From Mycoplasma leachii PG50 (GTDB taxonomy: Bacteria > Bacillota_I > Bacilli_A > Mycoplasmatales > Mycoplasmataceae): a stretch of 64,000 nucleotides of DNA. Under the pieces are notes generated by a model. The model did no database searches. It was not told where the DNA came from and saw only the letters and a program-made list of their open reading frames with translations. Positions 33,786-43,087 of this stretch are shown piece after piece. A program made the translations under genes and the position numbers. Position 1 is the first letter of the stretch; each line of letters opens with the position of its first letter. The stretch spans positions 1 to 64,000 of the forward strand of contig NC_014751.1 in the NCBI RefSeq assembly GCF_000183365.1, read 5' to 3'.

Positions 33786-34226
33786 ATGAATAGAGTAAAT
33801 TTGGTAGGTAGAATTACACGAGATTTAGAACTAAGAGTAGCAAAAAATGGATCTAAATTTGTATTTTTTACAGTTGCTGTTTCTGAATATTCAAGCAGAG
33901 AAGAAAAGACTAATTTTATACCTTGTTCTGCATTTGATAGAACTGCTGAAAATATGGTTAAATTTTTATCAAAAGGTAGTTTAATTTCAGTTGAAGGAAG
34001 AATTACAACCAGAAATAATCAAACACCTGATGGTAGATTTGAAACTATTGTAAATGTACTAGCTGAAAGAGTTAATTTCTTAGAACCAGCTAAAAGCAGA
34101 AATGCTTTAATGACTGAAGAAAACGATAATTTATCACCTAGCCAACATACTCAAGAAAATAATGATTCATCATTTGATGACTTAGTAGTTTCTGATGATG
34201 ATGAACTTTCAATTTTATGAGAATAA
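33786..34226 (+). CDS. ssb: Single-stranded DNA-binding protein
   Basis: SSB coats single-stranded DNA in replication and repair. The 146-residue protein has the OB fold (MNRVNLVGRITRDLELR, FIPCSAFDRTAENM, GSLISVEGRI) and an acidic C-terminal tail ending DDDELSILWE. The last Trp is a TGA codon, with the true TAA at 34224. The usual DDIPF-type tip is replaced by DELSIL-W-E. It lies 15 bases after rpsF. Two smaller SSB-like proteins are encoded in the conjugative element at 49112 and 49488. Confidence 0.95.
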
Positions 34227-34244
34227 GTAGAAAGGGATAATTTC

Positions 34245-34472
34245 ATGCAAGTTAAAAAAATTAAAAAAAGAAAAAAAGTTAATTTCTTTCAAAAAAATAA
34301 CATTAAATATATAGACTATAAAGATGTTGAATTACTAAAAAAATTCATTTCACCTAATGGTCAAATTTTACCAAGAAGAATTACAGGAACTTCTCCAAAA
34401 GATCAAAGACAATTGGCTTTAGCAATTAAAAGAGCTCGTCAAATGGCTTTATTACCATATGTAATTGAATAG
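34245..34472 (+). CDS. rpsR: Ribosomal protein bS18
   Basis: A 75-residue basic protein with the bS18 core: [16 protein letters not shown], then [20 protein letters not shown] and a final [12 protein letters not shown]. It pairs with bS6 in the 30S platform. Start ATG at 34245 after AAAGGG. The operon ends in a strong terminator 15 bases downstream. Confidence 0.97.
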   Translation: MQVKKIKKRKKVNFFQKNNIKYIDYKDVELLKKFISPNGQILPRRITGTSPKDQRQLALAIKRARQMALLPYVIE

Positions 34473-34486
34473 AAATTATAGCAAAT

Positions 34487-34515
34487 AAAAAAGCTGCCAA
34501 AAAGGCAGCTTTTTT
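34487..34515 (+). terminator. Intrinsic terminator of the rpsF operon
   Basis: AAAAAAGCTGCC-AAAA-GGCAGCTTTTTT, a perfect stem with a T run. Confidence 0.92.
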
Positions 34516-34703
34516 ATGTCCAATAAATCAGATTTAGCTAAATATATAATAACTTTTAAAAAATTAAAAGATCCATATTTAAACTTGCTGTTTCCAGCAA
34601 TTTTAGTTTATCATAGGTTTTTCAAATATGCTATATAATTTTTAAAAAGTTTGAGAAATTAGATACAATTGCTTAGCTAGTTTTATACTAATTGAATTGA
34701 TAT
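34516..34703. other. Non-coding spacer before the tandem array
   Basis: About 190 AT-rich bases between the rpsF-operon terminator and the repeat array. A small dyad TTGCTGTTTCCAGCAA lies near 34585-34600. No reading frame or RNA gene is apparent. Confidence 0.4.
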
Positions 34704-34705
34704 AT

Positions 34706-35157
34706 TAAAGCTATAATAAAGCATCATAAGCTATAATAAAGCTATATTAAAGTTATAATAAAGCATCATAAGCTATAATAATGATATATTAAAGCTATAA
34801 TAAAGCTATATTAAAGCTATAATAAAGCATCATAAGCTATAATAAAGCATCATAAGCTATAATAAAGCTATATTAAAGTTATAATAAAGCATCATAAGCT
34901 ATAATAATGATATATTAAAGCTATAATAAAGCATCATAAGCTATAATAAAGCTATATTAAAGTTATAATAAAGCATCATAAGCTATAATAATGATATATT
35001 AAAGCTATAATAAAGCATCATAAGCTATAATAATGATATATTAAAGCTATAATAAAGCATCATAAGCTATAATAAAGCTATATTAAAGTTATAATAAAGC
35101 ATCATAAGCTATAATAAAGCTATATTAAAGTTATAATAAAGCATCATAAGCTATAAA
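34706..35157. repeat. 42-bp tandem repeat array carrying 21 TATAATA motifs
   Basis: About 450 bp of tandem repeats built from 20-bp units (AGCTATAATAAAGCATCATA) and 22-bp units (AGCTATAATAAAGCTATATT plus AA, or the variant with AATGATATATT). TATAATA occurs 21 times, from 34712 to 35132. Spacing alternates 20 and 22 bp, giving a 42-bp period with one exception near 34818-34858, and a last degenerate copy at 35152. Variation between copies is limited to a few positions. There are no unique spacers, so it is not CRISPR. It lies directly upstream of the AlbA_2 gene. Confidence 0.92.
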
Positions 35158-35198
35158 TATACTTATTAGATTAAAAAAAGAAATTTTCTGAGGTTTAT

Positions 35199-36587
35199 AT
35201 GTTTAGTAGAGAAAGTGAAAAGATAGAGTTTAAAAAAAGTACAGCTGAATTAAAAGAAGCAGTAATTTCATTATGTGCAATGTTAAATAAAAGTAATGGT
35301 GGAACTGTTTATTTTGGAATCAAAAATGATGGAACAATTATTGGACAACAAATTGGAAAAACAACAACAGCTGATATTGTAAATGAAATAAAAAATTATA
35401 TTAAACCAAATGTCTATCCAGATATTAAAGTTTTAGAAGAAAATGGTGTAAGTTATATATCTGTTGAAGTTCATGGTACTGAAAGACCGTACTCAGCATA
35501 TAGAAAATATTACATAAGAGTTGATGATCAAGATCAAGTTGTTGATAATAATGAACTTAGAAAATTATTTTTAACTAATGAATTTACTAACTTTAATTGA
35601 GAAAAACTAGCAACAAAATATGGTGAAGAAGAAGTTGATGAAAAATTATTAATAAGTTATATAAGAAAAGCAAATGAACTAGGAAAGATTAACTTTATTT
35701 TTAAAAGTATTAAAGAAACTTTAATAAAGTTAGAATTAATGGAAAATGATAAATTAAATAATGCCGGTTATTATCTATTTTCAAAAAATAAACCAATAAC
35801 TATAAAATTAGGTAAGTTTTTAACAGATGAAAAAATAACACTTATTGATAATATTAGATTTAAAGGAAATATCTTTGAATGTATCAATAAGTCTATTGAA
35901 TATATAATTAATAACATTAATCAAGTGTATGTTTATAAAGATTTAAGAAGAGTACCAGAACCAGAAATACCAATTAAAGCTATTCGTGAAATTGTAGTAA
36001 ATAGTTTTGTTCATATGAGAATAACTAATGGTGATTATAATGAAATATCGATTTTCCCAAGTGAAGTAAGAATTTATAATCCAGGACATTTCCCATTAAA
36101 CACTACCCCTTTAAACTTTGCTGAAGGTAAGCTTTCATCTAAATTGACAAATCCACTTATAGCAACTACTTTATATAAGAACAATCTTGTTGAAAATTTT
36201 GGAACTGGATTTCAAACCGTGTTTAATTTATGTAATAGCGAAAATATAAAATACTCATATGATATTTCTAATTTTGGGTTTACTTTTAGTTTTTATAGAA
36301 GAAAAACAGATGATGAATTTTTAAATGTCCAAGATAATATTAAAAATATAAATAATGAATCTAGTACAAAAACCAAATCACAAACTTTATTACTAACTTC
36401 TTTAGAAGAAGAAATTTTAAATTATTGCAATAGAAATGGAAAAATTTCATCATTAACAGAACTTGCAGATGAGTTTGATATGGCTTGAATAACAATGCAA
36501 AGAACAGTTAGTAAATTAGTTAAGAAAAATATTTTAAAAAGAGTTGGTTCTAATAAGATAGGTTATTGAGTACGCATTGAAAAATAG
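35199..36587 (+). CDS. AlbA_2 (Schlafen-like) domain protein with ATPase-like and winged-helix parts
   Basis: A 462-residue protein, intact with TGA as Trp. The N-terminal AlbA_2 domain (ESEKIEFKKS, LCAMLNKSNGGTVYFGI, YYIRVDDQ) is nucleic-acid-binding in related proteins. A middle HATPase_c_4-like region has AIREIVVNSFVHM and GTGFQTVF. The C-terminal 60 residues (ILNYCNRNGKISSLTELADEF, TMQRTVSKLVKKNILKRVG) look like a winged helix-turn-helix. Such proteins are annotated as transcriptional regulators or helicase-like ATP-binding proteins; the real role is unknown. The ATG at 35199 follows TGAGGT. The TATAATA-rich tandem array directly upstream may be its promoter region. Confidence 0.85.
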
Positions 36588-36748
36588 TTATTTTCTTTTT
36601 ATATATCAATTATTTATATTATTATCACATCTATGTGATATCTTAAAGATATATAAAAGGTGTAATTTGATATAACAAAGATATAAAAGCAATTATTGAT
36701 GATATATTATTGATATAATACAAACAAAAGATATTTTAAAGAAATAAT
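36588..36748. other. Non-coding stretch with GATATAT-rich repeats
   Basis: About 160 bases of AT-rich sequence with several GATAT/ATATC steps (ATCACATCTATGTGATATC near 36625 is a dyad). No gene is apparent. Confidence 0.4.
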
Positions 36749-36772
36749 AAAAGCGCCAAAAGGCGCTTTTTT
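36749..36772 (+). terminator. Intrinsic terminator upstream of the hexitol operon
   Basis: AAAAGCGCC-AAAA-GGCGCTTTTTT, a strong stem. It ends the AlbA_2 transcript and insulates the hexitol operon. Confidence 0.9.
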
Positions 36773-36809
36773 GTTGCAATAAGATTCAATATAAAAATAT
36801 CTACATAAT

Positions 36810-36842
36810 ATTGTAAATATTTACAATATGGGTTAATATAAT
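36810..36842 (+). promoter_or_regulatory. Hexitol operon promoter with 18-bp palindromic operator
   Basis: ATTGTAAATATTTACAAT at 36810-36827 is a perfect 18-bp palindrome. TATAAT follows at 36837-36842, so the palindrome occupies the -35/spacer region, a classic repressor position. The RpiR-type regulator encoded in the same operon (39623) is the natural candidate ligand-responsive protein; this is inference. Confidence 0.65.
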
Positions 36843-36861
36843 TTTAGGAAGGAATTGTTTG

Positions 36862-38415
36862 ATGGATTCAAAAATTCAGATTACTCATAAAGAATGAGCA
36901 AATAAATTTAAGCTTAAAATTCAAAAAACTGGTTCTTTTATGGCTGGAATGATTATGCCATCAATTGGTATTTTACTAGCTTGAGGGTTATGAACAGCTA
37001 TGTTCTTATATGATTTTGATCATAATAAAAAACTAGGTTGATTTGATGCTCCAATGTTAGGTAGATTAGTTGAACCAGGAATTAAGTGACTTTTACCAAT
37101 ATTAATTGCATTTAATGGTGGAAGATTAGTTTATGGATTAAGAGGTGGGATGATAGCAACCTTTATTATTGTTGCTACAATCACAGGTACTGATTATATT
37201 TATGGACACTACATTTTACAAAAAGTAGGAGATAAGTGAGTTCATCCTGGTTCACCAAATCAATTTATTGGTGCTATGATAGTTGGACCATTATCAGCAT
37301 TATTTTTAAAAAAAGTAGAAAAATTATATTTACATAAAATTAATCCAGGTTTAGAAATGTTAGTTAAAAACTTTGGATTAGCAATTTATGCTATAGTATT
37401 AGGTTTAGGTTTATTTTGAAGTTGAGGTTGAATAATGTGAGGAATCACTTTTGTAATGATCTCAATTATTAAGTTGTTTGGAGATAATAAATGAGTTGCT
37501 CCTTTATTAGGTTTTTTTACTGAACCAATTAAAGTATCATTTTTAAATAACGCTTTAAATCATGGTGTTTTAGGACCTATTGGTTATAATGAAATTCAGA
37601 TTCAAAGATCTAATGGAGTTGCAAACCCTAGATCAATCTTTTTCTTATATGATCCAAATCCTGGTCCTGGTTTAGGTTTGTTACTAGCTTATATTATTTT
37701 TACTAAAAAAGAAGATAGATATAATGCAACAGCTAGTTCATTAATTCATACAATTGGTGGAATTCATGAAGTATATTTTGTATTTATTATTAAAAAACCA
37801 AAAATGTTATTAGCAACAATGTTAGGAGTGGTTGGTGCACAATTTATTACTTCTTATTTAGGAGGAGGAACTATTGGAACTCCAAGTCCAGGTAGTTTGA
37901 TTTCACTAATTGCTTTATCTAATGGAACATATGCGTTATTAATTAATTTATTGGCATTTGTTGTTGGTACATTAATAGCATTTGGAATTAGTGTTTTATT
38001 ATTATTAAAAGATAAAAAACATTTACAAACAGAATCAAAACAAGGATTTAAGATAACTGATGAAGGGATTGAATTTTCTAATAATAAAAATTATGAAGAA
38101 AAAATAAATAATAGTGATATTAAAAAAATTGTTGTTGCTTGTGAAGCAGGAGTAGGTTCATCTGCAATGGCTGCTGGTTTAATTAGAAAATGAGTTAATC
38201 ATAATAACTATGATATTCAAGTTACAAATTTAGCTGTTAAAGATTTACAAGATGAATATGATATTGTTATAACTATGAAAAGTTTTAAAGATTTTGCACA
38301 ACAAAAAGCACCAAGTGCTTATATATATCCTGTAGAACAATTCATTGGCAAAAACATATATGATGATTTATATAAAATGATAAAAAATAAACAAGAAGTC
38401 AGAGAAGAAAAATAA
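36862..38415 (+). CDS. mtlA: PTS mannitol-type transporter, EIICB
   Basis: This membrane protein imports and phosphorylates a hexitol using phosphate from HPr through EIIA. The 517-residue product has an EIIC domain (GSFMAGMIMPSIGILLAWG, GGMIATF, NHGVLGPIGYNE, IGGIHEVYF) with many membrane segments up to about residue 375. The EIIB domain follows, with the phosphorylated Cys in VVACEAGVGSSAMAAGL near residues 427-443. EIIA is separate (39173). Many TGA-encoded Trp codons break it on a standard reading. ATG at 36862 after GGAAGGA. The stop overlaps the next ATG by one base (TAATG). The EIIC matches mannitol permeases, but the operon also has a sorbitol-6-phosphate dehydrogenase, so substrate range may be broader. 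Confidence 0.92.
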
Positions 38416-39173
38416 TGAAAAAAGTAGCTATTATTGCAGGAGGAGCTAAAAGTTTAGGTAAATTTTTAGCTTTAGCTTTAGATAAAAATAATTATCAAGT
38501 AATTGTTTTAGATGTTAATAAACAAAAACTAGATGAATTAAAATTAGAAAATAATCAAATAGATACTTTTGTATGTGATTTAACTAATGAAATTGATGTA
38601 ATTAATGTATTTAACGAAATCGAAAATAAATACAAAACAATAAATACACTAGTTTATAATGCAGGATGAGCAAAATCAGCAAAAATTACTTCATTTGAAT
38701 ATCAAGAATTTATTACAAGTTTAAAAATTAATTTAGATGGATATTTTTTAACAGCAAAACAAGCAGCAAAAATAATGATTAAAAATAATACAAAAGGTAA
38801 TATAATTCAAATTAATTCAAAATCAGGAAGAGTTGGTTCTAAATATAATTCAGGTTATTCAGCAGCTAAATTTGGTGGAGTTGGATTAACTCAAAGTCTT
38901 GCTTTAGATTTAGCTGAACATAATATTAGAGTTAACTCACTAATGTTAGGTAATCTTTTAGATTCAGAAATGTTTGAAAGTCTGATTCCACAATATGCTA
39001 AAAAACTAAATATCAAAGAATCAGAAGTTAAACAATACTATATTAATAAAGTTCCTTTAAAAAGAGGATGTAGTTTTGAAGATGTTTTAAATGTTTTATT
39101 ATTTTATATTTCAGATAAAGCTAGTTATTGTACAGGTCAATCTATTAACATTACAGGAGGTCAAGTAATGTAA
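38415..39173 (+). CDS. srlD: Sorbitol-6-phosphate 2-dehydrogenase
   Basis: SrlD oxidises glucitol 6-phosphate to fructose 6-phosphate with NAD. The 252-residue short-chain dehydrogenase has the cofactor motif GGAKSLGKFLA, catalytic Ser in IIQINSKSGRVGSK, and YSAAK (Tyr-x3-Lys). Its second half closely follows the enterobacterial SrlD signature stretches (KFGGVGLTQSLALDLAEH, PLKRGCSFEDVLNVLLFY, CTGQSINITGGQVM), which sets it apart from generic SDR enzymes. It overlaps both mtlA and mtlF by one base. Mannitol operons normally lack this enzyme. Confidence 0.9.
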
Positions 39174-39589
39174 TGTTAGAAACTAAAAACATATATTTAA
39201 ATAAAACATTCAATTCAAAACAAGAATGTCTAGATCATTTAAAAGAACTTTTAAAACAAGAAAATGTTAGTTTAGAATATATTGATTCAATCAATAAAAG
39301 ACAAGAAGCTTGTTCTTTTAACATTGGAAGTAAAATAGCAATTCCTCATGGAACTTATGAAGGTATGTTGAGTTTAAAAAACTCTTTAATCATTGTTATA
39401 CACTTGCAAAAACCACTTATTTGAGATGATTCTGAAGTACAATTAATTATAGGTTTAGCATTAAAACAAGAAGATCAAATTGATATGTTAGAAAATATCG
39501 CAATTAATGCTATGAATGATGATTTATTTAATGACTTATTAAAAAATCTAACAATAGATAAAGTTATAAGTTTTTGTACAAAACAATAA
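39173..39589 (+). CDS. mtlF: PTS mannitol-type EIIA
   Basis: EIIA passes phosphate from HPr to the EIIB domain. The 138-residue protein has IAIPHGTYEG near residues 61-70 with the phosphorylated His, as in mannitol/fructose-type EIIA. A TGA at 39422 is Trp. It starts on the stop codon of srlD (TAATG). Confidence 0.93.
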
Positions 39590-39622
39590 TTAATAATAAG
39601 TATCAATATTAAGGGTGATTAC

Positions 39623-40420
39623 ATGGCAATAAATTTATTAACAAAAATTAAAGATTTTATTAAAACAGATTGCAGTCAAGATTACAAAAATATTGGTACT
39701 TATTTATTAAAAAACTATACTAATATTAAGAATTTAACAATTACAGCAATTTCTAAAGAATGTAATACAAGTCCTAATAAAATTACAAGATTTGCTGAAA
39801 AGCTTAACTTAAAAGGTTTTAATGAATTAAAGTTCAGATTAAATGATATTTCAAATTCAATCATTATAGATAATGAATTAATTCCAATTAGTTCAAGAAT
39901 TGATGATAAAGCAAAATTTTATAACGATTATTTTGAAATACTTTTAAACTCAATTAAACAACAACAAATTAATTTAAAAACTCAATCAATTAATGAAATT
40001 GTAAATTTAATTAATAAAGCTAATAAAATTTATTTATTTGCTTTTAATCTTTCATATAATGTTTCAAAAAATTTTATTCAACGTTTACGTTGGTATCAAA
40101 AAGAAGCAATTAGTGAATCAGATTATATTTCTATAAAAACTTATTTAAATATTATAAAACCTGATGATTTAGTAATTTTAATTACAATATCTGGTGAAAA
40201 TGAATATATTAAAAAGATTGCTGAATCATTAAATAAAAAAGTAAAAATTATAGGAATTGGTCCAAAACAAAGTTCAATGATTAGTTTATTTGATAAATAT
40301 TTATATTTTGAAACTGATGAATCAGAGTTGTGAAGTATTAATTCAATTAAAGCTCAGCTTGTTATTCAATTACTAGATTTTGTTTATGTTAAATGATTAA
40401 AAAGCACTAAAAGAAAATAG
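39623..40420 (+). CDS. RpiR/MurR-type regulator of the hexitol operon
   Basis: A 265-residue protein with an N-terminal helix-turn-helix (LTITAISKECNTSPNKITRFAEKL split around residues 36-60) and a C-terminal SIS domain (KANKIYLFAFNLSYNVSKNF, DLVILITISGENEYI). Such proteins bind a phosphosugar. Lying inside the polyol operon, it probably controls it through the palindrome at 36810. ATG at 39623 after AAGGGTG. It ends exactly one base before mtlD (TAG-ATG). Two TGA codons encode Trp. It resembles the regulator at 10810 in layout. Confidence 0.85.
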
Positions 40421-41407
40421 ATGAATTTAATTCACTTTGGAGCAGGAAATATCGGTTGTGGTTTTATTGCTCCAATTTTAAGCTCTATTGTTGATCATAT
40501 TTATTTTGTTGATAACAATATTGATATTGTTAATAAAATAAATACTCAGAAATTAATTAAAATACATACTTCAGATAATAAAAAAATAAGTATAACTAAC
40601 ATTTCATCTTGACTATTAACTGATTTTATAAATTATAAAAATACTTGAAATGAAGTTAGTTTATTAACTATTTCAATTGGAATTAAAAACTTAAAACATA
40701 TTATTTATTATGTTAATCAATTAATAAATTATAAGATCAAAAATAATCAAAAACTAATTATTATGTGCTGTGAAAATGGGATTAGAGTTAGTAGCTTATT
40801 TAAGTCTTATTTTTCTAATTTAAACAATAATATTTATTTTGTTGATGTTTTAGTTGATAGGATAGTTAGTAATAAAAACATTTTAAATGATTATTTAGAA
40901 TGTGAAAATTATTATTTATGAGTTGTTGATAAAACTCAGTGACCAAGTGATTTTAAACAAATACCTAACTTAACTTATACAACTAGTTTTGATATACAAA
41001 TAATTAAAAAGATTTATATGTTAAATGCTTTGCATTGTTCTATAGCTTGGTTTGTTTTTAAAAACTTTAGTTTTAACAAGTATTTATATGTTTATCAAGC
41101 TTTAAAGAATGATAAAGTAATTGAATTTATTAATAACTATTTAAATGAAGTAATTTTAGTTTTAAATCATAAATATAATATTAGTTTAAATGAATTAAAT
41201 GATTATAAGATTCAAATAATTAAAAGATTGAATAATAGTTTTATAAAAGATGATCTTAAAAGATTAGTTAGAAATACTGAATTAAAACTAAGTAAAAATG
41301 AAAGAATTTTAACTATTTTAGATTATGCTAAAGTTAGTAATTTAAAACACGACACACTTTTATTAAGCTATCAAAACGGATTAGAATATTTAAAGAATAA
41401 TAAATAG
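40421..41407 (+). CDS. mtlD: Mannitol-1-phosphate 5-dehydrogenase
   Basis: MtlD oxidises mannitol 1-phosphate to fructose 6-phosphate. The 328-residue protein has the NAD motif HFGAGNIGCGFI near residues 5-16 and the catalytic pattern KIYMLNALHCSIAW (Lys-x4-Asn-x2-His) near residues 196-209, which lines up with the usual KLYTLNTGHA, although TG is replaced by AL. It is about 50 residues shorter than typical (around 380). TGA-encoded Trp codons are frequent. It directly abuts the regulator gene with no gap and is followed by a strong terminator. Confidence 0.85.
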
Positions 41408-41412
41408 AATAG

Positions 41413-41441
41413 AAAAAACCTAGATGTAGTCTAGGTTTTTT
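41413..41441. terminator. Bidirectional terminator between mtlD and the lipoprotein genes
   Basis: AAAAAACCTAGA-TGTAG-TCTAGGTTTTTT, a symmetrical dyad with A and T runs on both sides, between convergent genes. Confidence 0.9.
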
Positions 41442-41456
41442 AGTGTTTATATAAGT

Positions 41457-43055
41457 TTATTGAATTAAAGCGGTTTGTACAATTTTTAAAACTAAATATT
41501 TTTCATCTCCGCTTGTTGCATAAGATTTTAGATCGCTAAATCCTGTAGAAAAAACAGGTATGTGAACTTCAAATTCTATTATTGCTTTATGTGCATTTTC
41601 TTCATCTTTATTAATTGATAAATAGATATTTTTAATTGAATCTTTATTAATTGAAGTATGGAATGGATAAATTGAAAAGCCACCTGTTAGACCTAAAATT
41701 GATTTATAAGTCTTATTAGAACCTAAACTTAAAGTTGATTGTGATCTATATATATTATGTGAATTGTCATTTATATCTACTAATAAATTTTTAAATATTT
41801 GTTGTTTAAGAAAGTCTATTTTTTTGTCTTGAAGTAGTTCCTTTTTTTCTAATTTATTTGAAGATCTAAGTTCTTGTATTTTAGTTTTTAATAATCCGCT
41901 TTTTGTCATTTCTTTAAATTTGTCTTGAGTTAAAAATAAAGATAGTGGATTCTTTTCATTATCTTTTATATTCACTTTTCTAAAATTATCAAAAACAAAC
42001 TTTTTTTCTATAATTGGTTCTTTTGTAGTTTTAGGATCAAAATCTCTATTTTCTATCTCTAGTTTTACACCTAGAATACCATTGTAATCATCATATCTAA
42101 CTGCTGTTATTTTTTCTTTATAAAGTTTACCTAATTCAGGATTAAACTCAAATAGATAATCTTTAATAGTTGCAACATTAAGCAAAGGTGCCTCATCTGT
42201 AAATAATGATGAATTACCATTTTCTAAGTCTTCAAAATTAATAACGTTTTTTGTTTCCATTAAATTTTCATATTGATTATGATCTTGACTATATAACAAC
42301 ATATAACCTATTAATGACGGAAATAAATCTGTTATTTTTTCTACTTTTTCTTTTTTTGTTATATATTTTTCTTTATTATTTGTAATATTAGTATTTTCGT
42401 TCTTTTTAAATCCGGTGAAAATAAAATCTAATATCTTTGACTGACCAAATTTCTTATGAGTGAATTTAAGTTTAATCTTTTCAATTAGACTCCTTTCATT
42501 ATTGGCACTTTCTCCATTGTTTGCTAAGAACTGAATATGATACTTATCAAATATAGTTTTATAATCTTTAGAAAAAATTGTATAAATTGTTGATGGATCC
42601 TTTTGTAAATCAACAAGTGCGGTAACCGCATCTCTTTGAGTATAAAAAGAAAATCTCTTAAATGAAATTTCTTTAGATATTTTGTCTAGGTCAGAAAAAA
42701 TGTCTCTATTATTGTTAGAATCATCTGCTTGTGGTTTATCTGAATGATTTGGTTTGTCATTTTTTTTCATCTGGTTTACCTGTTGGTTGATCAGATTGTG
42801 GTTTTCACTAGGATCCGGTTTAGTTTCTGGGTTATTAGGATCATTATTCGAATTACCTGGATTTGTATTGTTGTCATCTGGTTGTTTTGATTCATCTGGT
42901 TTTGGTGGTGTTTTTGGAGTGTTTTCATTTGGTTTTTCAGGTTTTTTATCTGGTTGTTTTGCATTTGAACTACTTGTTGTACATGAAACCACACTTAAAA
43001 AACTAATTGATGAAATTGGCAAAATAGATAGTAATAATTTAGTTGCTTTTTTCAT
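41457..43055 (-). CDS. Lipoprotein paralogue A (Pro/Asn-rich linker)
   Basis: A 532-residue predicted lipoprotein. The signal peptide MKKATKLLLSILPISSIS is followed by the lipobox SVVSC with Cys near residue 25. A Pro/Lys/Asn/Asp-rich linker of about 80 residues follows, then a ~400-residue globular part. The last third has GLTGGFSIYPFHTSINKDS and a conserved C-terminal motif (SDLKSYATSGDEKYLVL). It is paralogous to the 43088 gene and to the fragment at 44645. Layout resembles mollicute LppA-like surface lipoproteins; that name is a suggestion only. ATG at 43055 with GAGAGATA upstream. Paralogue arrays like this recombine and vary surface antigens in other mycoplasmas. Confidence 0.85.
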   Translation of the reverse strand: MKKATKLLLSILPISSISFLSVVSCTTSSSNAKQPDKKPEKPNENTPKTPPKPDESKQPDDNNTNPGNSNNDPNNPETKPDPSENHNLINQQVNQMKKNDKPNHSDKPQADDSNNNRDIFSDLDKISKEISFKRFSFYTQRDAVTALVDLQKDPSTIYTIFSKDYKTIFDKYHIQFLANNGESANNERSLIEKIKLKFTHKKFGQSKILDFIFTGFKKNENTNITNNKEKYITKKEKVEKITDLFPSLIGYMLLYSQDHNQYENLMETKNVINFEDLENGNSSLFTDEAPLLNVATIKDYLFEFNPELGKLYKEKITAVRYDDYNGILGVKLEIENRDFDPKTTKEPIIEKKFVFDNFRKVNIKDNEKNPLSLFLTQDKFKEMTKSGLLKTKIQELRSSNKLEKKELLQDKKIDFLKQQIFKNLLVDINDNSHNIYRSQSTLSLGSNKTYKSILGLTGGFSIYPFHTSINKDSIKNIYLSINKDEENAHKAIIEFEVHIPVFSTGFSDLKSYATSGDEKYLVLKIVQTALIQ

Positions 43056-43087
43056 AATATATCTCTCATTTCTAATGACATATATAA

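Noticed and set aside
34706..35157. The tandem array considered as a CRISPR array
   Set aside because: All units are repeats of one another with a few substitutions; there are no unique spacers and no cas genes nearby.
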